Source: Nitrososphaerota archaeon
GTDB taxonomy: Archaea > Thermoproteota > Nitrososphaeria > Nitrososphaerales > Gagatemarchaeaceae
DNA: 64,000 nucleotides
Direction of reading: 5' to 3'
NCBI GenBank assembly: GCA_029785615.1
Contig: JAFLZH010000001.1
Span: 2,629-66,628 of the forward strand
This document shows positions 47,948 through 57,424 of the stretch, in pieces; within the stretch, counting starts at the first letter, position 1; every line of letters starts with the position of its first letter. A program made the position numbers and the translations under genes. The notes beneath the pieces were generated by a model, which was given only the letters and a program-made list of their open reading frames with translations, ran no database searches and was not told the origin of the DNA.

Positions 47948-49000
47948 ATGAGAGTCTGGTTCGACGTTCTGACCCCCAAGCAGGTCCTGTTCTTCGGCCC
48001 TGCCATCGCCGAGCTTAGGGCCAGGGGAGCCGAGGTCCTGGCCACCTCCCGTAGGTACAGAGAGGTGGCCCCTCTCGCAGACCGGGCGCGGCTTGAGTTG
48101 ACCTTCGTAGGCGAAAGAGGGCGCAGGGGCCCGGAGGAACAGCTTCTCGCAGCCACCAAGCGGCAGGAGGAGATGATACCATTGGTGGAGCGGTTTGGAC
48201 CCCAGGTGGCAGTCTCCACAGCGTCAGCCGTGTGCGCCAGGGTCGCCTACGGGCTCGGGATCAAGCATCTGGCTGTGAACGACTCCCCACACTCCGAAGT
48301 GGCAGGAAGGCTCTCCCTCCCCTTGAGCCACCAGCTCCTGTGTCCGTGGATCATACCGTACAGCGCCTGGGCTCATTTCGGCGTCCGGAAGAACCAGGTG
48401 ACCACCTACCGGGCGCTCGACCCTGCGGCTTGGCTGAAGAGGCAGCCCATGGCGGGCCCGGTCCCCAGGCTGGACCGGTCGAAGGACACCATCACAGTCA
48501 GGGTCCAGGAGAGCGACGCACCATATCTCGCTCGGGGGGACATGGGCTGGTCAGACAGGGTGCTCGCCTCACTGGTCAACGAGTTCCCTGACGCCAACAT
48601 AGTGGCCCTCTGCAGATACGACTACCAGGTTGAGGATGTGAAGGGCAAGTTCGGGTCAAGGGTCATCGTCCCGGAGGAGGTGGTGGGGGGGCACGACCTG
48701 CTAGCGGCCACGGACCTCTTCGTCGGGATGGGAGGGACAATGAGCGCGGAGGCCGCCCTGATGGGGGTCCCGACCATTTCCGCGTTCCAGGGTTCGCTAT
48801 ACACCGACAGGTATCTCACGAGGGTCGGGCTGCTGGAGAAGGCAAGGACACCCTCGTTGATAGTCTCCAGGGCAAGGCGCCTCCTGGCCGGCCCCTCCAG
48901 GACCAGCTTCGCCAGGAGGGCGAGGCGGGTGTTAGACTCCATGGAGGACCCTGTCCCCAAGATTGCCGGGCAGATAGAGAAGGCCGCCAAGCAAGCCTAA
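47948..49000 (+). CDS. DUF354-type GT-B-like protein
   Basis: MRVWFDVLTPKQVLFFGPAIAELRARGAEVLATSR; DLFVGMGGTMSAEAALMGVPTISAF. Confidence 0.8.
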   Translation: MRVWFDVLTPKQVLFFGPAIAELRARGAEVLATSRRYREVAPLADRARLELTFVGERGRRGPEEQLLAATKRQEEMIPLVERFGPQVAVSTASAVCARVAYGLGIKHLAVNDSPHSEVAGRLSLPLSHQLLCPWIIPYSAWAHFGVRKNQVTTYRALDPAAWLKRQPMAGPVPRLDRSKDTITVRVQESDAPYLARGDMGWSDRVLASLVNEFPDANIVALCRYDYQVEDVKGKFGSRVIVPEEVVGGHDLLAATDLFVGMGGTMSAEAALMGVPTISAFQGSLYTDRYLTRVGLLEKARTPSLIVSRARRLLAGPSRTSFARRARRVLDSMEDPVPKIAGQIEKAAKQA

Positions 49001-49028
49001 ATCACCATGGGGGTGTGCGTCCACCCGC

Positions 49029-49102
49029 AGCCCGGTCGTCTAGTTGGTCAAGGATGGAGGCCTTTGGAGCCTTCGACCTAGGTTCGAATCCTAGCCGGGC
49101 TA
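49029..49102 (+). tRNA. tRNA-Gln(TTG)
   Basis: AGCCCGG/CCGGGCT acceptor, anticodon arm GAGGC-CTTTGGA-GCCTT, T-arm CTAGGTTCGAATCCTAG. Confidence 0.92.
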
Positions 49103-49332
49103 TCTGCAGAAGCCCAGAATGGGCTCGACCTGTTCAACGAAGTTTGGATCGCCTTTTGCCAGAACCCACTCGAGGCAAAGTTCTCGCAAGGCGGCCAATC
49201 CCATCGAGTACCCTGTGGACATGAAGGAAAACGGTGCCCGTGGAACTCCCACGTCCAATCGGGGAGCAGGCCTCTCTTCGAATTGGTTGGCTGTCGCATG
49301 AGGGCGGCTCACAGGCCTGAGATTGCCACTCA

Positions 49333-49346
49333 ATATATTAATATAT
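49333..49346. promoter_or_regulatory. AT-rich 14-bp palindrome upstream of arsR
   Basis: ATATATTAATATAT is self-complementary; overlaps the first possible arsR start. Confidence 0.45.
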
Positions 49347-49368
49347 GTCAATCCATATCTCTGCCACG

Positions 49369-49743
49369 ATGAAGCGCCAGACAAAGTCGGTCCAGCGGCT
49401 CATAGATCTCAACATCTGCCAACCCTCTGACATCAGACAGGCCGAGGTGGAGGCAGAGAAGCTCTCGACGCCGGACTTCGCCGCGAAGCTCCGCAGGGCG
49501 GAAAAGCTGGCCGGGGCCATCGGAGACTCGAACAGGATCAAGATCCTGCTGCTCCTTTCAAAGCGTCAGATGTGCGTCTGTGAGCTCGAGTCTGCCCTCG
49601 GACTGCCACAGCCCACGGTATCCCATCACCTTGGGATCCTAGAGCAGGCCGATCTGCTAAGGAGGAGCAGGCGGGGGAGGTTTGTCTTCTACGACGTCTT
49701 AGATTCCCCCGCCCTGGACCTCGTCAAGGGCCTGACGGCCTAG
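49369..49743 (+). CDS. arsR: ArsR-family transcriptional regulator
   Basis: [45 protein letters not shown] winged-HTH with CVCE metal site. Confidence 0.92.
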   Translation: MKRQTKSVQRLIDLNICQPSDIRQAEVEAEKLSTPDFAAKLRRAEKLAGAIGDSNRIKILLLLSKRQMCVCELESALGLPQPTVSHHLGILEQADLLRRSRRGRFVFYDVLDSPALDLVKGLTA

Positions 49744-49780
49744 GGGTTGGGCGAGCGCGACAGCCAAGCCGAGGAATCGC

Positions 49781-50902
49781 CTGTCTTTCCTCAACAGGTT
49801 TCTCACCCTGTGGATATTCCTGGCGATGGGGATCGGCGTTTCTGCGGGCTACGCGCTCCCTGGCCTCGCCAACGCTCTGAACTCGCTCAGCGTCGGGACA
49901 ACATCGATCCCCATAGCAATCGGTCTGATCTGGATGATGTACCCCCCACTCGCCAGGGTCCGGTACGAGGAGCTGAGAAAGGTGGTGCACGGGAGCGGTT
50001 CCAGGAAGATGCTCTCCTGGTCCCTCGTGCTGAATTGGCTGGTGGGGCCCCTGCTGATGTTCGCCCTGGCCTGGGTGTTCCTGGCCGGCGACCCGGGCCT
50101 AAGGGACGGGCTGATCCTCATCGGCCTGGCGAGGTGCATCGCCATGGTAATAGTCTGGAATGGCCTGGCGCAGGGTGATAGCGAGTGGGCTGCGATACTG
50201 GTTGCTATCAACTCAGTCTTCCAGATACTGTTCTACAGCGTCCTGGCTTACTTTTACATCACGCTCGCCGGATCCTGGATCGCGGGACAGGGGACGGCAG
50301 TAAACATCTCCCTTCTCGCCGTGGCCCAATCCGTTGCGGTCTACCTGGGCATCCCGTTCTTTGGGGGGATGGCGACGAGGTTCTACTTCCTGAGGCGCAA
50401 GGGAAGGGAGTGGTATGAGAAGAAGCTCGTCCCGAAGCTGGCTCCAACATCGCTCCTGGCCCTGCTCTTCACCATCGTAGTCATGTTCTCGCTCAAGGGG
50501 GCGGCAATAGTGACCATACCCTACGACGTCCTTCTGGTCGCGGCCCCGCTTCTCATCTACTTCGTCATCATGTTCTTCGCATCCTTCGCACTGGGGGTAT
50601 ATTCCAAGCTAGACTATCCCAAGACAACTACGCTGGCGTTCACGGCGGCCAGCAATAACTTCGAGCTCGCCATCGCCGTCGCTGTTTCGGTCTTCGGGCT
50701 CGCTTCTGCCGAAGCCTTCGCGACGGTCATCGGGCCGCTAATCGAGGTCCCAGTTATGATCGCCCTTGTGAACGTCGCTTTCTGGCTGCGGAAGAGGTAC
50801 TTCGGCGTGGTGGCCCCCCGCGAAGTGGCTCCGTTGAGCGCAGATGGGAATCCGGGGGCCGAGCCAAGACAAGGGTTCGGCGGAGGGGAGGTGCGACCAT
50901 GA
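49781..50902 (+). CDS. arsB: Arsenite efflux permease Acr3/ArsB family; start non-canonical or uncertain (first ATG 49826)
   Basis: [24 protein letters not shown]...[41 protein letters not shown]. Confidence 0.88.
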   Translation: MSFLNRFLTLWIFLAMGIGVSAGYALPGLANALNSLSVGTTSIPIAIGLIWMMYPPLARVRYEELRKVVHGSGSRKMLSWSLVLNWLVGPLLMFALAWVFLAGDPGLRDGLILIGLARCIAMVIVWNGLAQGDSEWAAILVAINSVFQILFYSVLAYFYITLAGSWIAGQGTAVNISLLAVAQSVAVYLGIPFFGGMATRFYFLRRKGREWYEKKLVPKLAPTSLLALLFTIVVMFSLKGAAIVTIPYDVLLVAAPLLIYFVIMFFASFALGVYSKLDYPKTTTLAFTAASNNFELAIAVAVSVFGLASAEAFATVIGPLIEVPVMIALVNVAFWLRKRYFGVVAPREVAPLSADGNPGAEPRQGFGGGEVRP

Positions 50903-51324
50903 GAAGTCGTCCAAACCAACTGCGCATACTCTTCGTATGCGTCGAGAACTCGGGCCGGAGCCAGATGGCCGAGGCCTTCGCCCTGCGAGAGGGGCTAATT
51001 GCGGCGAGCGCTGGGACTCTCCCCGCCGAGTCGGTAAACCCCGTGGTGGCGGAGGCGATGGCAGAGAAGGGGTTCAGCCTCTCGTTCAAGAAGCCGAAGA
51101 TGCTGACGACTCAGATGATCAACGAAGCCGACCTGGTCGTTACGATGGGGTGCTCCGTCGAAGAAGCGTGCCCCCGACCAGTGCTGGCCAGGATGCAGAA
51201 GAAACTGGTTGACTGGGCCCTGGAGGACCCGAAGGGGAAACCGCTGTCTGAAGTGAGGAGGATCAGAGATGAGATCGAGCGGCGGGTTGAGGCCCTAGCA
51301 AAGCCCGCAAGCACGGACGAGTGA
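50899..51324 (+). CDS. arsC: Arsenate reductase, LMW-phosphatase type
   Basis: [19 protein letters not shown]-loop; [17 protein letters not shown]. Confidence 0.9.
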   Translation: MRSRPNQLRILFVCVENSGRSQMAEAFALREGLIAASAGTLPAESVNPVVAEAMAEKGFSLSFKKPKMLTTQMINEADLVVTMGCSVEEACPRPVLARMQKKLVDWALEDPKGKPLSEVRRIRDEIERRVEALAKPASTDE

Positions 51325-51367
51325 CCAGACCAAGGCCATCTTCACACCCCTCTCGCTGTGCCCGGCT

Positions 51368-52126
51368 TCACAGCAGGTTGACAGCGAACCCGAGCGCGAA
51401 TCCCACGAAGACCCCCGCGTAGGCGATGCCCAGCTTGGCTGAGTCTGGCTCCGACAGCAGATGTCTGAGCATCGGGAGGATGACGTAGAGCATGGTCCCT
51501 ATGGCAAGGCCATAGAATGCCAGGTCGAACCCTGTGGCGTTGTAGAAGTACCCTGCTGCCCCTCCGAGGATCGTGGGCGCTCCCCCAATGAACAGCGCCC
51601 CTGCGATCACCCTTCCATTTCCTTCGGTCGCTCCCAAGAAAGAGGAGGCGATGGCGAGCCCTTCCGTCGAGTTCTGTAAGATGAATCCGACCAGTACGAC
51701 CACGGCCGCACCCGTGAGCCCGAAGCCCACGCTCAGGGAGCCGAAGAGGAGCCCCTCGGTCAAGTTCTGAAATGCGATCCCGAGCGCTATGACCATCGCC
51801 AGCTGGGTCGGGGTGAGGGCCGTCTTCCCCCTGCTCCCCGCCGTGAACAGAAACAAGAACCCACCCGCCATCGAGATGGCGAACACGGCGTCGGAGGCGG
51901 GTGAAGAGCCGTAGCCGTAGAGTGAGCCGTCGTACAGCATGCTGGCGGCGTCAAGAAAGACGTCCGCTATCAGAAAGATGAGGATGCCTACCGCCACGGC
52001 GTTGAGGAAGTTTATCCTCTTTCTGCCTTGGTTCTTCTGCATCACCAGCGGCAAGGATAGGAAGATCGAGAATCCGATGACCGCGGAAAGGGCCATCGCC
52101 TCCACGAAGCTGACCACATGGCCCAT
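51368..52126 (-). CDS. ZIP-family metal transporter
   Basis: Multi-TM with FQNLTEGLLFG and LQNSTEGLAIA in place of HNxxEG motifs; start at 52126 more plausible than 52228. Confidence 0.82.
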   Translation of the reverse strand: MGHVVSFVEAMALSAVIGFSIFLSLPLVMQKNQGRKRINFLNAVAVGILIFLIADVFLDAASMLYDGSLYGYGSSPASDAVFAISMAGGFLFLFTAGSRGKTALTPTQLAMVIALGIAFQNLTEGLLFGSLSVGFGLTGAAVVVLVGFILQNSTEGLAIASSFLGATEGNGRVIAGALFIGGAPTILGGAAGYFYNATGFDLAFYGLAIGTMLYVILPMLRHLLSEPDSAKLGIAYAGVFVGFALGFAVNLL

Positions 52127-52130
52127 GGAC

Positions 52131-52144
52131 ATAACATATGTTAT
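52131..52144. promoter_or_regulatory. 14-bp perfect palindrome upstream of the ZIP gene
   Basis: ATAACATATGTTAT directly upstream of the inferred ZIP start. Confidence 0.45.
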
Positions 52145-52221
52145 AACCATTTGCCATGTCTTTCTCATCGGCGCCCATCGTCTGCAAACCTTAATGCCTG
52201 GAACGCGCATTTGGAACCACA

Positions 52222-53313
52222 ATGTCACCGCAGCCGCGCCTCACGGAGCCATCTGGCAAGGCCGCGGAGCTGTATCGCAATTTACAGGGTGGGAAGGTCC
52301 AGTGCACCGCTTGCGCGAGGCTGTGCCGGATAGGGGAGGGCCAGGTGGGGCTCTGCGGCGTCAGAGGGGTGGTGGGCGGGGTGCTCTACCTCCTGGTCTA
52401 CGGCAGGGTGATGACCGGCCACATCGACCCCATCGAGAAAAAACCCGTAGTCCACTACAAGCCAGGCTCCAAGATATTCTCAATAGCCACCTCAGGGTGT
52501 AACTGGCTCTGCCGCTATTGCCAGAACTATGACATCAGCCAACGAAGGAAGGTCGAGGGGATCGCTGCCGGCCCCGAGGAGCTCGTCTCCCAGGCGGTGG
52601 CCCATGGCTGCGAAGGTATGGCCTACACTTACAACGAGCCCACGATCTTCATGGAGTACGCCCGGGACGTTGGCAGGGCGGCGCGCTCGGCGGGGCTGTT
52701 CAACGTCTTCGTCTCCAACGGCTACGGCACCCCCGAATTAGTCGCCACGATGGATGACTTCCTCGACTGCATCACCGTAGACTTCAAGGGGAGCGGCGAG
52801 ACGAAGTTCGTCCGCAGCTACATCGGCATACCAGATGCGGAGCCGGTGTTCCAGACGCTCCTCGAGATTAAGAGACGCGGGAGGGTGCACGTCGAAATCA
52901 CCGACCTGGTCGTCCCGAATGTCGGGGACTCCCTGGTCGCGGCCGAGAAGCTCTGCCGCTGGATCTACGACAACCTTGGCCCTGACACCCCCATCCACTT
53001 CCTCCGCTTCCACCCGGACTACAAGATGACTGACTTCCCTTCGACCCCCGTGGAGACGCTCGAGAAGCACGTGTCCGTCGGCAGGAGGGCCGGCCTGAAC
53101 TACGTCTACGTGGGCAACGTCCCCGGCCACAGGGATGAGAGCAGCTACTGTCCCGGGTGCGGCGCCGTCCTGGTCAAGCGATATGGTTACGAGATACTGG
53201 AGTACAACCTGGACGTTCAGAACAGGTGCAGGTCGTGCGGCTGCAAGACTCCCATAATGGGGCCCCTCAGCAGGTCCGCCTCGGAGGACAGGTTCGTCCC
53301 CGTAATCAGTTAG
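52222..53313 (+). CDS. AmmeMemoRadiSam-system radical SAM enzyme
   Basis: SIATSGCNWLCRYCQNYDISQRR; CARLCRIGEGQVGLCGVRG; C-terminal CPGC...CRSCGC. Confidence 0.9.
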   Translation: MSPQPRLTEPSGKAAELYRNLQGGKVQCTACARLCRIGEGQVGLCGVRGVVGGVLYLLVYGRVMTGHIDPIEKKPVVHYKPGSKIFSIATSGCNWLCRYCQNYDISQRRKVEGIAAGPEELVSQAVAHGCEGMAYTYNEPTIFMEYARDVGRAARSAGLFNVFVSNGYGTPELVATMDDFLDCITVDFKGSGETKFVRSYIGIPDAEPVFQTLLEIKRRGRVHVEITDLVVPNVGDSLVAAEKLCRWIYDNLGPDTPIHFLRFHPDYKMTDFPSTPVETLEKHVSVGRRAGLNYVYVGNVPGHRDESSYCPGCGAVLVKRYGYEILEYNLDVQNRCRSCGCKTPIMGPLSRSASEDRFVPVIS

Positions 53314-54247
53314 GGACCTTTACTTCGAGCTTCTGCTTGACGAACTTCTCGGCGTCAAGGAGCGCCTTGCACCCGTCCGCCGCGGCCGTTATGGCCTGCC
53401 TGTAGCGGAAGTCGTGGACGTCTCCCGCGACGAAGACCCCTGGCACGCTGCTCTCGGTCCCGTTGTGGACAGCCAGGTATCCCTTGGGGTCCAGCTCCAC
53501 TTGCCCTCTGAATATCTCCGTGTTGGGCTCGTAGCCGATGGCGACGAACAGCCCGTCCACCGGCATCTCGGTCTCAGCTCCAGTCTTCAGGTTCTTGACC
53601 CTCACCCCTTCGACCTTCGCCTGCCCGATCACCTCGGTGACCGCCGAGTCCCAGACGAAGCTGATCTTCGGGTTCTCCAGCGCCTCCTTCCTCAGGGCGG
53701 CGCTGGCCCTGAGCCCGTCCCTCCTGTGAATCACCTGCACCGACGACGCGAACTTGGCCAGGAAGGTCGCTTCCTCCATGGCAGTGTCCCCCCCGCCGAC
53801 CACCGCCACCCTCTTCCCCCTGAAGAAGAACCCGTCGCAGACTGCGCAGTTCGACACCCCCTTGCCCATCAGCCTCATCTCTGATTGGAGGTCGAGCCTC
53901 CTCGGGTTTGCTCCGGTTGCTAAGATGACCGCATGCGCCTTCGTCACACCGCCGCTGGTGTAGACCTCAAACGGGTATGTCTTGAAATTGACCTTGACCA
54001 CGTCATCCTGGACGAGCCTCGCTCCGAGCCTCTCCGCCTGTGACTTCATCCTAGATATCAGATCGGGCCCGAGGACGGGGTCGGGGAACCCTGGAAAATT
54101 CTCCACTTCGCTCGTGAGCATCAGCTGACCGCCGTACTTCGTCCCCATGAACACCAGCGGGTCGAGGTCCGCCCGGCACCCATAGATCGCTGCCGTCAGC
54201 CCGGCCGGTCCGGACCCTATGATTACCAGCTTCTCGACGCTCTCCAT
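53306..54247 (-). CDS. trxB: Thioredoxin reductase
   Basis: IIGSGPAGLTAAIYGCRA, SNCAVCDGFFFRGKRVAVVGGGDTAMEEA, VFVAGDVHDFRYRQAITAAADGC. Confidence 0.93.
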   Translation of the reverse strand: MESVEKLVIIGSGPAGLTAAIYGCRADLDPLVFMGTKYGGQLMLTSEVENFPGFPDPVLGPDLISRMKSQAERLGARLVQDDVVKVNFKTYPFEVYTSGGVTKAHAVILATGANPRRLDLQSEMRLMGKGVSNCAVCDGFFFRGKRVAVVGGGDTAMEEATFLAKFASSVQVIHRRDGLRASAALRKEALENPKISFVWDSAVTEVIGQAKVEGVRVKNLKTGAETEMPVDGLFVAIGYEPNTEIFRGQVELDPKGYLAVHNGTESSVPGVFVAGDVHDFRYRQAITAAADGCKALLDAEKFVKQKLEVKVPN

Positions 54248-54304
54248 GTCCGTGGCTTCCGGGCCCCTTCCGCTTCATAAATCTGCCCCCGGCGGCCGCC
54301 GGCG

Positions 54305-55984
54305 CTAGAGGAGTTTCGCTTCTCTCTGGACCGTGTGGAGCTCGTCCGTGAGCTGATTCAGTGCCCTTTCGAGCCTCTTGGTGTATTGCGGGAGGAGCCT
54401 GTCGTATACCTCCTTCCTCATCTGACGCAGGTAGTACTGCTGATAGAGGTTCAACTTGTCCTTCGCCGCCCTGTCGACCTCGCGCTCCGTGGTCTGAATC
54501 TGGGCCACCACCTCTGAGAACTTCTGACTGGTGGACTTCTGCTTGACCTCATTGAGCCTCTGCAGCGCCCTGTTCCGGAAGGAGTCGAGGCGGCTTCGGA
54601 CCTCGTCGAAGTAGGCCTTGTCCAGCTCGTTCGGGTCCTTGGCTGCAATCTCAGGCCATAGGCCGTTGACCAGGTTGGTCTTCTCGTCGAACGCCTGTAT
54701 CATCGTCGAGGCGAGCTCGGTGGACGTCTCCTCTTCCACGGTTTCTGCCTCTTCACCTGAGACCGTGGTCGCCCTGACAACGAACAGGCCTATCAGCAGG
54801 AGGATGAACGCGACCGAAGCGAACGGGAGCCCCGAGTCCAGGTACCATCCGAGCGAGAGGCCATATGAGAATGACGCCTGGCCGGTATGCCAGGGGGTGA
54901 CGGCGCCGAGGCTCACCGGGGTAGACTTGATGGCATTGGCCCCTTGCTTTAGCGTGAGGTTCAACGAGTACGAGCCTATGAACGCCTGGACAGGTGGCGT
55001 CTCCGGGATGCTGATCGTCACCTTCCCGCCAGATGTGGAATAGTAGCTCGTCCCCAGGGGGTACCTGTAGGTGAGGGTGAACTCCGTCCCTGTCTGGACT
55101 CCGTCAGTCGGGTACCCGACCACGAACGACCTCAGGTCGATGGCCCCTCCTGTGAGGGACATCTTGAACTGATTCTGAAGTACTGGCTCATTGGCAGTTG
55201 CAGTCAGTATCGTCACCTGAGTGGAACTGGGCGCCAGGAGCGAGACGTAGAGGTGTGCAAGAGCTACGGTACCCAGGTTCTCGAACTCAATCATGTCGGT
55301 GACCTCAGGTGTCCCGTTGGGCGCGATGGTTATCGTCCGCTGCGCGTCGACGACCTTGAGCGGGTTGAAGTCCTGCGCCGCGTTGGTCGACACTGCCCTG
55401 ACAGAGGCGTTGGCCGTGGTGGGGGTGACATCTGTCAGCTTGGAGTAGTAGGTGTTGTTGGTCCCAAGGATGCTCGCCTTCAGCCCGGAGGGGGGGGACA
55501 GGAACGAGGTCTGGACCGGCATCTGGACCACGTTCAGCAGGGTCGCTACCTTGGTGCTTATCGAAGGCGAAGACAGGACGCTCACCAAGAGACTCCCATT
55601 CTTCGCGGTCGTGACTACGTTGTTCAAGAGCGCGTTGAGGACGAAACTCGAACTCCCTCCCGCTGGGACTGACCCGCCGCTGCTGACCGTGAACGGTCCT
55701 CCTGCCGACGGCGGCGTCCCCATGGAGAACCCGCTCGTGAGATTGGTCTTCACGACGTCCGATGACAGCGCCCCGAACCCGATGGTCACCGTCGGCACCT
55801 GGACCGCCGACGTGCCGTTATTCGTGAACGTCACTGTCTCATTTATCATAGCGAAACCATACCTGTTCAGGGTGTAGACACTCTTGACGTCGACCCCCGG
55901 CGCCCCCTGAGCGTGGACAGCCCCCTGGATGGGGATGAACGCGAGCATGAGCAGGAGCAGTACGGCTAGCGCGGTGTTTCTCAA
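54305..55984 (-). CDS. Secreted/membrane-anchored protein with C-terminal coiled coil
   Basis: Signal peptide, beta-rich ectodomain, single TM (VAFILLLIGLFVV), cytoplasmic coiled coil. Confidence 0.7.
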   Translation of the reverse strand: MRNTALAVLLLLMLAFIPIQGAVHAQGAPGVDVKSVYTLNRYGFAMINETVTFTNNGTSAVQVPTVTIGFGALSSDVVKTNLTSGFSMGTPPSAGGPFTVSSGGSVPAGGSSSFVLNALLNNVVTTAKNGSLLVSVLSSPSISTKVATLLNVVQMPVQTSFLSPPSGLKASILGTNNTYYSKLTDVTPTTANASVRAVSTNAAQDFNPLKVVDAQRTITIAPNGTPEVTDMIEFENLGTVALAHLYVSLLAPSSTQVTILTATANEPVLQNQFKMSLTGGAIDLRSFVVGYPTDGVQTGTEFTLTYRYPLGTSYYSTSGGKVTISIPETPPVQAFIGSYSLNLTLKQGANAIKSTPVSLGAVTPWHTGQASFSYGLSLGWYLDSGLPFASVAFILLLIGLFVVRATTVSGEEAETVEEETSTELASTMIQAFDEKTNLVNGLWPEIAAKDPNELDKAYFDEVRSRLDSFRNRALQRLNEVKQKSTSQKFSEVVAQIQTTEREVDRAAKDKLNLYQQYYLRQMRKEVYDRLLPQYTKRLERALNQLTDELHTVQREAKLL

Positions 55985-56040
55985 GGGACTTTTCCAGCGG
56001 CGCTAGGTTCTTATTTTAAGCGTTTTTTGGCCCCTGAGGA

Positions 56041-57423
56041 ATGAGCGGCGCCCCCCGGCGGCATCCCTTCCTACCGAACCTTGACGGCGAATTCGTGGCT
56101 CGGATGCTCCGGAAGGCTGGCGTGGCCACCCTGGATGACCTCTTCTCGGACATCCCTGACGGCGTGAGGCTCAATCGGCCCCTCCGGATCCCAGAAGGCG
56201 GCTCGGAGTACCAGGTCAGGCGCGACGTTCAGGCCAGGCTCAGCCAGAACAAGACGCCTCCGGGGACCCTCTGCTTCCTGGGGGGCGGGGTCTGGCCCCA
56301 CTACGTCCCCGCGGCCGTGGAGTCCATCACTTCAAGGCAGGAGTTCTACACCAGCTACACCCCGTACCAGGCCGAGGTGAGCCAGGGGATGCTGCAGGCC
56401 CTCTTCGAGTACCAGAGCCTGATGTGCGACCTTCTGGGGATGGAGGCCTGCAACAGCTCGCTCTATGACTGGGCTTCTGCCGCCGGGGAGGCTGTGAGGA
56501 TGGCCGGGAGGGTGACGGGGCGAAGCAGGGTTCTGCTGGGGGCCAACACCGGCCCACAGAGAAGGGCGGTGATCCAGACCTACACCGAGCCGATGGGCAT
56601 GAGGCTCGAGACTGTGGCCTTCGACCGCGCAACAGGACAGGTCGACCAGGACGACCTGAAAAGGAAGCTCTCAGACGACGTCGCCTGCCTCTACTTCGAG
56701 AACCCCAACTACTTCGGGGTCATCGAGGACGAGGCCGCCGATATGGCTTCCATGGCCCGCGGCGCAGGCGCCCTGGCCGTGGCAGGGGTCGACCCCATCT
56801 CCCTGTCGCTGATCAAGGAACCCGGGGCGTACGGGATCGACATAGCTGTCGGGGAGGGGCAGCCGCTCGGCATCCCCCTGAACTACGGGGGGCCGCACCT
56901 TGGGATCTTCGCGGTCAAGGACATCAAGCTGGCCCGGAGCATGCCAGGGAGGCTCATAGGGCTCACGACACCCGCGGCCGACCAGCAGAAGAAGGCGTTC
57001 GCCATGGTCCTGCAGGCGCGCGAGCAGCACATACGACGTGAAGGCGCCATGTCCAACGTTTGCACCAACCAGTCGCTGATGGCCGTAGCCGCGGCAAGCT
57101 ACCTGTCACTTATGGGGCGGGAAGGCTTCCGGAGGCTCGGTGAGACCGTGATCGCCAACTCCCACTTCGCGGCGAAGAGGCTTTCGCGCATTGACGGTGT
57201 CGTCTCGCCACATTTCAAGGGGTCCTACTTCAAGGAGTTCGTCGTCTCATACAAGAACGCGAAGGCGGACGCGGTCTTCAGAAGGCTTGCGAAGAAGGGG
57301 GTGCTCGCGGGCTCTCCCACCCGCATGGAGGTGGGCTCCCAGTCCGGGCTCTACTGTGTCACCGAGGTCCACACCAAGGAAGACATCGAAAGGCTTGCGG
57401 GGGCCCTCGAGGAGGCTGTCTAG
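56041..57423 (+). CDS. gcvPA: Glycine dehydrogenase (decarboxylating) subunit 1
   Basis: SRQEFYTSYTPYQAEVSQGMLQALFEYQSLMCDLLGMEACNSSLYDWASAAGEA. Confidence 0.94.
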   Translation: MSGAPRRHPFLPNLDGEFVARMLRKAGVATLDDLFSDIPDGVRLNRPLRIPEGGSEYQVRRDVQARLSQNKTPPGTLCFLGGGVWPHYVPAAVESITSRQEFYTSYTPYQAEVSQGMLQALFEYQSLMCDLLGMEACNSSLYDWASAAGEAVRMAGRVTGRSRVLLGANTGPQRRAVIQTYTEPMGMRLETVAFDRATGQVDQDDLKRKLSDDVACLYFENPNYFGVIEDEAADMASMARGAGALAVAGVDPISLSLIKEPGAYGIDIAVGEGQPLGIPLNYGGPHLGIFAVKDIKLARSMPGRLIGLTTPAADQQKKAFAMVLQAREQHIRREGAMSNVCTNQSLMAVAAASYLSLMGREGFRRLGETVIANSHFAAKRLSRIDGVVSPHFKGSYFKEFVVSYKNAKADAVFRRLAKKGVLAGSPTRMEVGSQSGLYCVTEVHTKEDIERLAGALEEAV

Positions 57424-57424
57424 G

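Noticed and set aside
57191-57424. N-terminal extension of the 569-aa ORF containing gcvPB
   Set aside because: This part overlaps gcvPA out of frame and is Arg/Ser-rich; real gcvPB starts at TTG 57425
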